A model generated the notes under the pieces. It worked only from the letters and a program-made list of their open reading frames with translations. It was not told the DNA's origin and did not search any database. The position numbers and the translations under genes were made by a program. 13,092 nucleotides of DNA from Micavibrio sp. UBA2638. GTDB lineage: Bacteria; Pseudomonadota; Alphaproteobacteria; Micavibrionales; Micavibrionaceae. This document shows, piece after piece, positions 6,371 through 13,092 of this stretch. The stretch covers positions 1-13,092 of the forward strand of contig DENS01000019.1 of assembly GCA_002359735.1 (NCBI GenBank), written 5' to 3'. The stretch's first letter is position 1. Each line of letters starts with the position of its first letter.

Positions 6371-8281
6371 TTACAAATTGAATTGGTCTACACTTGGGCG
6401 GCTATCATCGTGACCGACCGTATATTCATTGCCCGGTACGGCGTTACGGCTTGTTGTATCAACCTGCTGTGATCTGGCCTGACGGAAAGCATCGCTTACG
6501 CCATTTTCAGAAATCGCATCAAACCCAACATAAAAGCTATTGCCATTACCGCCTTCGATAAAATATCCGACCGGATTTGTATTCGAACCATCCATATCAA
6601 AATCGGGTTCCCCGACAACGCGCACGTCAAATTCATCGCCAAAAAAGGCGCGCAGCTCTTCGGCGGTGTTCACATCCGTCGAAATCTCTTCAAAACGGGT
6701 CGCATCACCCGGCCCCCGCACGCCATAGATTGAGAAACTCTCTCCGCCCGCAAAATCAGGAAAACGGAACATAAGCTGATTATCGCTGCCATGTGCTTCC
6801 ACCGGGGCGCCTGCCTCCTCTGGCACCGCCAGCTTCACATGAACAGGCGCGCCATAATCATAAACATCATGGCGCAGGACTTCATAAAATCCATTTTGTT
6901 CCACCAACCAGAAATCTTCGGCCATGACACGGCCAAAGGCATCGGGGTCACGGTTAAATGTTCCATCCGCATTAGGGCGGGCGGCAATATCAAAGGCCTC
7001 TTCTATTTTTGTGTAAAAAGCCGCCTGACGGGCTTCGGGGATATTAATTACAGGGGCAATAAATTGCCCTTCATAGCCCTCATACTGCGCCAGTAATTCC
7101 TGCGCTTCTTTCACTTGTTCCTGCAATTCAGCAGGGGCCGGGACGATTGTTCCGTCTTCGCGCACATATTCGGCCGTTAATGCCCGTGCATCATTCAATT
7201 GTTCATTCACGCTGTCGGGTAAATCAGACACATAATACCCTTCCACCAGCGGTTTGAAATGTTCGATAATATCCGCGGCCTTAATATGTCCGCCGCGACT
7301 AACGATATCGGCATAGACATCACCATACCCATCGGCGTCATAAACCTGCCCGGTTTCTGTATTTGACACGACACGCGCGCCTAAATCCACAATGGCCTGA
7401 TCCCCACTTAAGACTACATTTATGGCCGCCTTCAGATCATTATTCGCCGGATCATAGGAAACATAGGTGTTGCCATAGTAATCAATGCCGTAATTTCCTT
7501 CAATTTTATCCAGCGCATGCGCCTTGATAATATCAACCAGCGCATCGGCATCGGCGGCCTCCAGACCACTAAGGGGGAACGTGCCATTTTCAACATCCCG
7601 CATAACCGCAGCCCGCAAAGCACCTTCCATTTCCGCCGGGGTCAGGGAATTACGCAGCTGACCATCTTCCGGCGGGTTGGACGGATCATAAATTATATTT
7701 CTATTTCCCTCGGACAGCACATCATCAATATACGCAAACAAGGCCTGCCCTTGGGCAGACATATGAATACCGGCATTTACCCCTTGCGGCATAATACCTT
7801 GCTGGGCCGGCGTCGGGCCAACACCATCGGCGGCAGGGCCTTCCATGCCCTGAAGGGCCATCATCGCCATTAACAGTGTATCAGCATGCCCGTCAATCGC
7901 GGCCCGTTGTGCCACGTTTTTATTCTGTGGGTCGGCATTGGCAAAACGCGCGCCAAGCGGCCTTGGGTTACGGTCTATATCAATTTGCAGCCGCGGGTGA
8001 ATATCTTGAGGGCCCCAGCTCTGCGCCCGGTCGCGTATGGCCTGCGCAAACTCCTCTGCGCTTTGCATTTCGGCCGCTTGCAAGACATCATCCAGAATAC
8101 TTTCATCAACATTTTGCCGCAAAATTTCACGAATGGTGGCGCTAACGGCCTGCATGTCATGGGTTTGCAACGCGTCTATCGCGGCGTCATAGCCGCTTTC
8201 AAGGCGATCTTGCCATGCATCATCGCGCATGTTTTCGTGCAGCGTATTAATTAATGATTGGATTTCGGGCGTTAACGCCAT
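6371..8281 (-). CDS. large acidic hypothetical protein, 636 aa
   Basis: I do not recognise this protein. It starts with ATG at 8281, with AAGG 12 nt upstream on its strand. It has no signal peptide and no membrane helix. It contains no cysteine at all and only 9 lysines in 636 residues, while Asp and Glu are abundant, so it should be strongly acidic. Residues 1-90 look helical, 91-170 are Gly/Pro/Ala-rich and probably flexible, and 210-470 alternate short helices with Tyr/Asp/Gly-rich turns. The C-terminal ~150 residues (from about 480) look more beta-rich. Two Asp-rich turns, YDADGYGDVYAD (314-325) and PDFDMDGSNTN (559-569), resemble metal-binding loops but do not fit an EF-hand exactly. It is convergent with the export gene (10 bp between stops) and divergent from a glycosyltransferase. 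The composition would suit a secreted or surface protein exported without an N-terminal signal, but this is only inference. Confidence 0.85.
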   Translation of the reverse strand: MALTPEIQSLINTLHENMRDDAWQDRLESGYDAAIDALQTHDMQAVSATIREILRQNVDESILDDVLQAAEMQSAEEFAQAIRDRAQSWGPQDIHPRLQIDIDRNPRPLGARFANADPQNKNVAQRAAIDGHADTLLMAMMALQGMEGPAADGVGPTPAQQGIMPQGVNAGIHMSAQGQALFAYIDDVLSEGNRNIIYDPSNPPEDGQLRNSLTPAEMEGALRAAVMRDVENGTFPLSGLEAADADALVDIIKAHALDKIEGNYGIDYYGNTYVSYDPANNDLKAAINVVLSGDQAIVDLGARVVSNTETGQVYDADGYGDVYADIVSRGGHIKAADIIEHFKPLVEGYYVSDLPDSVNEQLNDARALTAEYVREDGTIVPAPAELQEQVKEAQELLAQYEGYEGQFIAPVINIPEARQAAFYTKIEEAFDIAARPNADGTFNRDPDAFGRVMAEDFWLVEQNGFYEVLRHDVYDYGAPVHVKLAVPEEAGAPVEAHGSDNQLMFRFPDFAGGESFSIYGVRGPGDATRFEEISTDVNTAEELRAFFGDEFDVRVVGEPDFDMDGSNTNPVGYFIEGGNGNSFYVGFDAISENGVSDAFRQARSQQVDTTSRNAVPGNEYTVGHDDSRPSVDQFNL

Positions 8282-8454
8282 CTCTACTACACACCTTCTA
8301 CATCTCTATAAGCCGCTTATTTTATTGTAACTTTTGTACCGCGTGCTTAAATTTTATACCGCTTGTGCCCTTCTACCGAAGCGCTTATTCTTAATTATTG
8401 CCCCTATTATTCCACAATCACGGGTAAAATACAAATTTTGACAAGGACCAGGCC
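8282..8454. promoter_or_regulatory. divergent intergenic region with short direct repeats
   Basis: This 173-bp AT-rich region must hold promoters for the acidic protein (leftwards) and the glycosyltransferase (rightwards). TTTTGTACCGC (8332-8342) recurs as TTTTATACCGC (8352-8362), 10 of 11 bases identical and exactly 20 bp apart. CGCTTATT occurs at 8314-8321 and 8382-8389. No promoter hexamer pair is convincing. Repeats two helical turns apart are compatible with a shared operator. Confidence 0.35.
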
Positions 8455-9306
8455 ATGCCGGACGCGGCGTTACTCAGTATTATAACCATCACCTATAACA
8501 ATCATGATGGCCTGTTGGCCACGGCGGCGTCACTGGCCGTTCAAAGCCGGAAACATTTTAAATGGATTATTATCGATGGCAAATCCACCGATAAGACCGC
8601 CGCGGTATTGCCCCACCTTAATCCGGCGCCCGATATCATCATCAGGGAACCCGATACGGGCATTTATGATGCAATGAATAAGGGAATCATGCAGGCCGGC
8701 GGGGCGTATAGTATGTTTTTAAATGCGGGCGATACCCTGCCTTCGCCAGAAACGCTGGCCTGTATTATACAGAAACTGGAACAAGACACGCCGGATTTTC
8801 TATACGGCGATTCCTATGAAACGGCGGCTGCGGGCAATTCCGCAAAACCCGGCCTTTTGCGCCATTACAAAAAGGCGCGCCATCACACCAAACGGGCATG
8901 GGGGTTGTTCACCCACCATCAATCCATGATCTATAAAACAGATATTTTAAAAACCTTACGCTATAACACGGATTATAAAATCGCGGCCGATTACGATTTG
9001 ACCCTTCGGTTTTTGCGCCTGTCCCGAACCATTACCTATTTACCTTTACCGTTGTCTGTCTTTTGTGCGGGCGGGGCATCACAGCGGCGCTCGGCCCTGG
9101 GACGAACAGAACAATTTATTATACGGCGCGCCCTGAATATCGTGCCGCTTTGGCTGAATGTCCTGATTTTTATCGCGCAATGGCTGAACTGGCAATTCAA
9201 GGCCATTACACCAAATGTTTACTGGTTTCTGAAGCGATCTTCGCGATCCGCCGGTAATAAAGATAGCGGCTCCGCGCCAGCCGATACCCGGCAGAACCAT
9301 CCATAA
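8455..9306 (+). CDS. family 2 glycosyltransferase (WcaA/WcaE-like)
   Basis: A 283-aa cytoplasmic glycosyltransferase with a GT-A fold. The start ATG at 8455 has AAGGA at 8443-8447, 7 nt upstream. The N-terminal strand LLSIITITYNN (6-16) leads to the nucleotide-binding IIIDGKSTDKT (38-48). EPDTGIYDAMNKGI (65-78) and FLNAGDTL (88-95) follow, where AGD takes the place of the usual D-x-D as in colanic-acid-type GT2 enzymes. HHQSMIY (154-160) and ADYDLTLRF (178-186) are typical acceptor-side motifs. It should transfer a sugar from a nucleotide donor onto a growing lipid-linked oligosaccharide; donor and linkage cannot be read from the sequence. A hydrophobic stretch at about 229-245 may hold it at the membrane. 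Its last 101 bp overlap, tail to tail, the end of the GT2 gene on the other strand. The final ~25 residues are polar and low in structure, so the overlap may simply reflect a lengthened tail. Confidence 0.92.
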   Translation: MPDAALLSIITITYNNHDGLLATAASLAVQSRKHFKWIIIDGKSTDKTAAVLPHLNPAPDIIIREPDTGIYDAMNKGIMQAGGAYSMFLNAGDTLPSPETLACIIQKLEQDTPDFLYGDSYETAAAGNSAKPGLLRHYKKARHHTKRAWGLFTHHQSMIYKTDILKTLRYNTDYKIAADYDLTLRFLRLSRTITYLPLPLSVFCAGGASQRRSALGRTEQFIIRRALNIVPLWLNVLIFIAQWLNWQFKAITPNVYWFLKRSSRSAGNKDSGSAPADTRQNHP

Positions 9307-10042
9307 ATCCGCCTTTCCAGATATAGGAATGAATAAACGCCGCCACCCCGCGCAGCGGAAGGGCGCGAAAAATACGCTTAAGCAAATTACGCCATACGGA
9401 CGGATCAGGCGGCCAGGCGTTTCTGCGGTCCATTTCGGCCTCCCACTGCGCATAATGTTCATGTTTATGCGCCCATGCCTTCGGATCATCCAGCGCTTCA
9501 TGTATCATCTCGCCTTGTAGTTTCGAAATGGGCTCCCCTTTAAAATAGGGGCGTTTAACAGGTTGATAATGCCCCTCAATCTCTCCAACGCCGCCCTTTA
9601 TATCCAAGTCATCAACAACCGGAAAAATCATTTTATGGCGGTTCAGCAAACACAGTTTCTTATTCACCATGCCATAGTTTAAGATTTTTCCATCCACACG
9701 ATAACGGCTGGTGACATAATACCCCGCGCCAACGGGGGGTAGCGCCTCCAGCTCCGCAATCAGGGGGGGCGTAACAATCTCGTCGGCATCAACAAACAAC
9801 ACCCAGTCATTCAAACCATCCAGATGATCAAGGCACCATTGGTATTTTTTGGGATATTTTCCATTCCAGTGGAAATCGGTAACCTGCGCACCAAACCCCT
9901 TTGCAATGCGTACGGTATTGTCATCGCTCATACTATCGACAACGCGGATATCGGAAAATTCTGTGCTTAAAGGCTTCAGACAGCGCGCAATGCGCTTTTC
10001 TTCATTTTTGGTAACAACTATCACGCTGATATGCGAAATCAC
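9206..10042 (-). CDS. family 2 glycosyltransferase (WaaE/KdtX-like)
   Basis: A 278-aa GT2 enzyme. ISVIVVTKNEE (5-15) starts the GT-A fold. VVDSMSDDNT (34-43) and the D-x-D motif in FVDADE (83-88) bind the nucleotide-sugar and metal. KHEHYAQWEAE (193-203) and the C-terminal YIWKGGFMDGSAGYRLA (240-256) are characteristic of the WaaE/KdtX group, which adds a hexose to the LPS inner core in enterobacteria and functions more widely in polysaccharide assembly. The start is a GTG at 10042, overlapping the stop of the Wzz-like gene by 4 nt (GTGA), which implies translational coupling. It is the last gene of the minus-strand set, and its final 101 bp overlap the convergent GT2 gene at 8455-9306. The exact sugar and linkage cannot be assigned. 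Confidence 0.92.
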   Translation of the reverse strand: MISHISVIVVTKNEEKRIARCLKPLSTEFSDIRVVDSMSDDNTVRIAKGFGAQVTDFHWNGKYPKKYQWCLDHLDGLNDWVLFVDADEIVTPPLIAELEALPPVGAGYYVTSRYRVDGKILNYGMVNKKLCLLNRHKMIFPVVDDLDIKGGVGEIEGHYQPVKRPYFKGEPISKLQGEMIHEALDDPKAWAHKHEHYAQWEAEMDRRNAWPPDPSVWRNLLKRIFRALPLRGVAAFIHSYIWKGGFMDGSAGYRLARSRYLYYRRIAKIASETSKHLV

Positions 10043-10941
10043 CGGCGCCGCACCCCGTATGCCAGAAAGCCAAAAAACGCAAACACCAGCGCAGCAGCAC
10101 TATAAATCAAGGGTGCATTCGGCCATTCGGGCTCTACGCCGATTGCGGCCGGTTCTATGACGCTGGCCGCATAGGGCTGGTCAATCGAAACCAACATTAA
10201 CAGGCGCTCTTGCTCCATCAATAATGTTGTTAATGTACGGCGGTGTTCGGGATTATTGGTTTGGGCAATGGCGCCGCGCAAATAATCCACGCGGGCGCGT
10301 GAATCCTCACGGATATCACGGCGGATCAAACCATCGGCGATATGATGAATGGCTGACAACATGTATTTCGCAAAGGCGCCATCGGGATGATAATAAACCA
10401 GGCGGCGGGCATTACTGGTCCCGACAGGCTCCAGCCGCATACGCTTGTTCAAATACGCCGAGAGTTTTTCCGCGCTCCAGCGCGTTTCAGGTGATGAAAA
10501 TATAAAAGGCCGGTCACGGCTTAACCCCTGCAAAATTTTCTCATCGCTCAACAAAATCTCTGCAACCGACGGGCCGGCATAAATATTTTCAAACCGCTGA
10601 AAATCTGATCCTTGCCCGGGGCCCAGGCGCTGCATAAGAAAGCGCAGCGCGAAAAGATCGTCATTGGCCAACATCGATGATGTCTCTGCCCCCGTCATGG
10701 GTGCGGCGGGTGATAATAAAATGGCGCCCTTATAATGCGGCACGCAGAGCTGAACAAAAACAAATGCGACCAATAAACCGCAAAGCGCCGCCACGGTAAT
10801 CCATATTTTCGCCCGCCAGATATCCAGCGCCAGATCGCCCAGCTTTGGCTCCGGGGATGTAAACCCGCCTTGCGCGCCCACCTCATCGGCTTTACACACA
10901 TATGCGGTGCCGTGATTATCAACTTCATCAATGCGTTTCAT
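10039..10941 (-). CDS. Wzz-like polysaccharide chain-length determinant (PCP), short type
   Basis: A 300-aa inner-membrane protein with two helices, about 46-66 (IWITVAALCGLLVAFVFVQL) and 278-296, enclosing a periplasmic domain. That is the layout of Wzz/PCP proteins. The second helix is preceded by the proline-rich stretch VIEPAAIGVEPEWPNAPLIY (261-280), the usual PCP marker. There is a helical segment at about 205-250. No C-terminal BY-kinase domain is present, so it resembles O-antigen Wzz or Wzx/Wzy-pathway PCP-1/short PCP-2 proteins. It should control polymer length and, with the OPX protein at 3604-6360, export. The start is the ATG at 10941, which overlaps the stop of the GT4 gene as TGATG; a TTG one codon earlier is also in frame but less likely. 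The family call rests on topology and the Pro-rich motif more than on strong sequence identity. Confidence 0.82.
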   Translation of the reverse strand: MKRIDEVDNHGTAYVCKADEVGAQGGFTSPEPKLGDLALDIWRAKIWITVAALCGLLVAFVFVQLCVPHYKGAILLSPAAPMTGAETSSMLANDDLFALRFLMQRLGPGQGSDFQRFENIYAGPSVAEILLSDEKILQGLSRDRPFIFSSPETRWSAEKLSAYLNKRMRLEPVGTSNARRLVYYHPDGAFAKYMLSAIHHIADGLIRRDIREDSRARVDYLRGAIAQTNNPEHRRTLTTLLMEQERLLMLVSIDQPYAASVIEPAAIGVEPEWPNAPLIYSAAALVFAFFGFLAYGVRRR

Positions 10942-12200
10942 CAACCGGCCGCCTTTCCAGGGTTATCATTCTGCGCACCGGCCATATCCCTGGCACGCGA
11001 TATCCATGCGTCCATCGAATCCTGAGGCACAAAAACTTTACCGGCCTCCAGCGCGCCGCCATGGGCCTCAAACCATAAATCCCCGTCATTGCGATACCGC
11101 AAGATAGCATCAATCAATTCCCGGACGCGGCCCTGATGAACAATTTGACCGGCTTTAAAATCCTGAATAACTTTAGCGGCCTCGCAAGCATCCGGCCCAA
11201 TAAAGATGCAAGGGCGGGCCACCGCAAGCGCAGAATATAATTTCGACGGCACAAGGCACCCCGCGGCCTCATCCCGCATCGAAATCAAATGGACATCCCC
11301 GCTCTCCATTACCTCTTTTAGACGGCTATTGGGTTGATAGGGCAAAAGGCGGATATTTTGCAGCCCCCGCTGGGCGCGCGCATCGGCAATTTGATCAAAC
11401 CCGTCCCCGTCACCAACAAAAACAAATTCTATTTCCGGATTGGTGTCATTCAGGCTTTCCGCGGCGCGCAAAATTGTGTCCACGGGATGCGCCCTTCCGA
11501 TACTTCCGGCATACAAAACACGAAACCTTGGCCCCTGTTTCAAAAGATCATCATATGTTTTCGACCCTTCAATTTCAGGTATAGTGTTCAGGGTCCGGGT
11601 ATATTCGGTTTCATCGGCCTCACCGTTCAACAATTCCTGATCCGGCCAGTTTGGAATAACCGTTATTTTCCGCGGATCAAGGCCGGTATGGCTCAGATGC
11701 TTGGCCATACAGCGGCCAATGACAATGTTTTTATCCGCGCGTTGCATGGTGCGGCGGCTTAACCTCCTGAGACGGGTCTCAATAAACCCCGGAACATTCA
11801 CGCCAATTGCGCCCAACACATCCGGGTACAAATCCTGACACCAGTGAATATGTTTTGATTTGTGAAAAAAGGCAATCAGGCGCCCGGCAACCGACAACAT
11901 AGGCGGGTCTGTCATACTGACCACAATGTCGGTCTTGGGCATCCGCAAACCTGCAATCAGAAGCCGCACCCATATCCAAAGATAACCCAGCGCATATTTC
12001 GGCTTTTCAGGCCCCTTGATCCGCATCACCTTCACCGATCCGTCGCGCTCACGCACAGATTTCGGCCCGGTCGTCAAAACGTAAACCTGCCAACCATCGC
12101 GCGATAATCCGCGCGCCAGATCTCTTAAGACACGTCCGGTCGCGCCGCGCACCGGCGGGTAAACTCTGTTCATTAAAATTATGGACGGCCTTTTGCGCAT
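10941..12200 (-). CDS. family 4 glycosyltransferase (WbuB-like)
   Basis: A 419-aa GT-B fold glycosyltransferase. The N-terminal acceptor domain begins SIILMNRVYPPVRGATGRVL (6-25) with the loop that contacts the phosphates. HWCQDLYPD (119-127) and VIPNWPD (181-187) are typical of the WbuB/FnlC-like subgroup, often acting on amino sugars in O-antigen loci. The C-terminal donor domain has YAGSIGRAHPVDTILRAA (230-247), FVFVGDG (259-265) and GCLVPSKLYSALAVARPCI (314-332), where the usual E-x7-E region is modified to the PSK form of this subgroup. The start ATG at 12200 has AGG 8 nt upstream. It lies 28 bp after the polymerase gene and ends in a TGATG overlap with the Wzz-like gene, so the three are probably co-transcribed. 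Donor specificity is not determinable. Confidence 0.93.
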   Translation of the reverse strand: MRKRPSIILMNRVYPPVRGATGRVLRDLARGLSRDGWQVYVLTTGPKSVRERDGSVKVMRIKGPEKPKYALGYLWIWVRLLIAGLRMPKTDIVVSMTDPPMLSVAGRLIAFFHKSKHIHWCQDLYPDVLGAIGVNVPGFIETRLRRLSRRTMQRADKNIVIGRCMAKHLSHTGLDPRKITVIPNWPDQELLNGEADETEYTRTLNTIPEIEGSKTYDDLLKQGPRFRVLYAGSIGRAHPVDTILRAAESLNDTNPEIEFVFVGDGDGFDQIADARAQRGLQNIRLLPYQPNSRLKEVMESGDVHLISMRDEAAGCLVPSKLYSALAVARPCIFIGPDACEAAKVIQDFKAGQIVHQGRVRELIDAILRYRNDGDLWFEAHGGALEAGKVFVPQDSMDAWISRARDMAGAQNDNPGKAAG

Positions 12201-12228
12201 GATCCCAACCTATTTATGATCCCCCAAA

Positions 12229-13092
12229 TTAGTGTGATTTATTGCTGCTGACAAGGTTTTGCTGCTTAAATCCCGTAACTAGCTTTGGAGCAAATACAAT
12301 CATTACCAGCAACACCCCAAAATCAAAGGATTTAAAACTGCCATATAAAAGCACATCGGTAACAAACGGACACAATAACGCAAGGCCAAACACCAAGGCT
12401 TTCATATCACTCGCGCCATATAAACCGGCAACCAGACGCCGCCCAATCACAAACAGATAGCCCCCGATAACGACCAACCCGGCAAAACCGCCTTTTAAAA
12501 GGGCTGAACTGAGCGCGCCATGCGTAAAATTTACACTCATCCCGCCAACCGCAGGCGATTGATAAACCCCGCCCCAGCCAGTGCCCAATAAAATTCTGAT
12601 GGGATGATCCGCAATATGCGCCCAAACGGCGCCCCATTCTTCGGTGCGCATATTCATCAAACCGACCTGCGCGGTTTTCATCCACACCATATCGGCAAGC
12701 GCAAACATATCCGCCCGTGCCAGATAGCCGCAGGCCAGAAGAATACAAATGAATGGCAAAGCCCTATACGGCGCGCGGATCAGCGCGGTGGCACACACAG
12801 CAATCATAGACAAAAAAAACAACCCGATTGACGCCCTTTGCATCCCCGCCGCCATCACAAATAAAGGCAGGCAAGACAGAATCATAAAAACCAGGCCGGT
12901 ATAAATCCTGCGCTCGCGCGCCATTATATGGACGGCGCCCATCCCCGCCAGCATAATGGCGGCAAAAAGAACCAGCGGTGAATTCCCCAAATAATAAGTC
13001 GCCTCTGCCGCGCCCAAAAGGGACAGATCACCGCCATACAGGCGCAACATTTCGCGCGCGGACAAGACTAGCCCCGCCATAACGCAGATCAC
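12229..13092 (-). CDS. O-antigen ligase/polymerase family membrane protein, 5' end missing
   Basis: At least 287 C-terminal residues of a polytopic inner-membrane protein; the frame is open to the window edge, so the start lies outside. Multiple hydrophobic helices flank a periplasmic segment with RTEEWGAVWAHIADHPIRIL (149-168), LGTGWGGVY (169-177) and FTHGALSSALLKGGFAGL (189-206). The pattern hPi..llGtGwG...H..ll..l..GG is that of Wzy_C/O-antigen ligase (PF04932-like) proteins. These use undecaprenyl-linked glycans either to polymerise repeat units (Wzy) or to ligate them to lipid A-core (WaaL). The two cannot be told apart from this fragment, though its grouping with a Wzz-like gene favours a polymerase. 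It is the most upstream visible member of the minus-strand set, 28 bp before the GT4 gene. Confidence 0.85.
   Translation of the reverse strand: MICVMAGLVLSAREMLRLYGGDLSLLGAAEATYYLGNSPLVLFAAIMLAGMGAVHIMARERRIYTGLVFMILSCLPLFVMAAGMQRASIGLFFLSMIAVCATALIRAPYRALPFICILLACGYLARADMFALADMVWMKTAQVGLMNMRTEEWGAVWAHIADHPIRILLGTGWGGVYQSPAVGGMSVNFTHGALSSALLKGGFAGLVVIGGYLFVIGRRLVAGLYGASDMKALVFGLALLCPFVTDVLLYGSFKSFDFGVLLVMIVFAPKLVTGFKQQNLVSSNKSH

Noticed and set aside
7300..7345. EF-hand or dockerin calcium loop in the 636-aa protein
   Set aside because: The D-x-D-G spacing resembles such loops, but the hydrophobic and final acidic positions of the EF-hand are not met.
6791..8254. Open frames on the plus strand inside the 636-aa gene (for example 6791-7096, 7886-8254)
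   Set aside because: They are shadows of the minus-strand gene, with no ribosome binding sites or recognisable domains.
1..13092. CRISPR array, insertion sequence, prophage, toxin-antitoxin or defence genes
   Set aside because: No spaced repeat array, transposase, integrase or recognisable defence protein was seen on either strand.

Overview
The window looks like chromosomal DNA of an alphaproteobacterium. The left edge carries the first ~100 nt of a 16S rRNA gene on the minus strand whose 5' segment is alphaproteobacterial in style, and a DUF1489 gene, a family typical of that class, lies nearby. Genus-level placement is not supported by what is visible.

Layout, left to right. (1) 1-715: the 5' end of a 16S rRNA gene (minus) with a long AT-rich leader of about 490 nt. 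Upstream is a strong sigma70-type promoter at 601-629 (TTGACA-N17-TATAAC, C-rich discriminator) behind phased A-tracts. The leader begins with an imperfect tandem pair of short hairpin repeats and contains a boxA-like element followed by a GAAA-loop hairpin, then two AU-rich hairpins. (2) 716-1611, minus: an unrecognised 125-aa protein gene preceded by a DUF1489-family gene. (3) 1805/1856-3478, plus: a Na+/phosphate cotransporter fused to a PhoU-like domain. Its first helix appears to be encoded upstream of any canonical start codon. (4) 3604-6360, plus: a large periplasmic/outer-membrane polysaccharide export protein with about six SLBB repeats. (5) 6371-8281, minus: a 636-aa acidic, cysteine-free protein that I cannot assign to a family. 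(6) 8455-9306, plus: a family 2 glycosyltransferase. (7) 9206-13092, minus: a tightly packed set, in transcription order a Wzy/WaaL-like polymerase or ligase (cut by the window edge), a GT4 glycosyltransferase, a short Wzz-like chain-length protein, and a WaaE/KdtX-like GT2. The last three are joined by 1- and 4-nt stop/start overlaps.

Regions 4, 6 and 7 fit together as part of a Wzx/Wzy-type surface polysaccharide locus: glycosyltransferases build the repeat unit at the cytoplasmic membrane, the polytopic protein polymerises or ligates it, the Wzz-like protein sets length, and the SLBB protein provides the export path. The initiating sugar-phosphate transferase, the flippase and any tyrosine kinase are not in this window. 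The 636-aa orphan is embedded in this locus and is the most obvious unknown. Nothing here is clearly a mobile element, CRISPR array, defence island or prophage.
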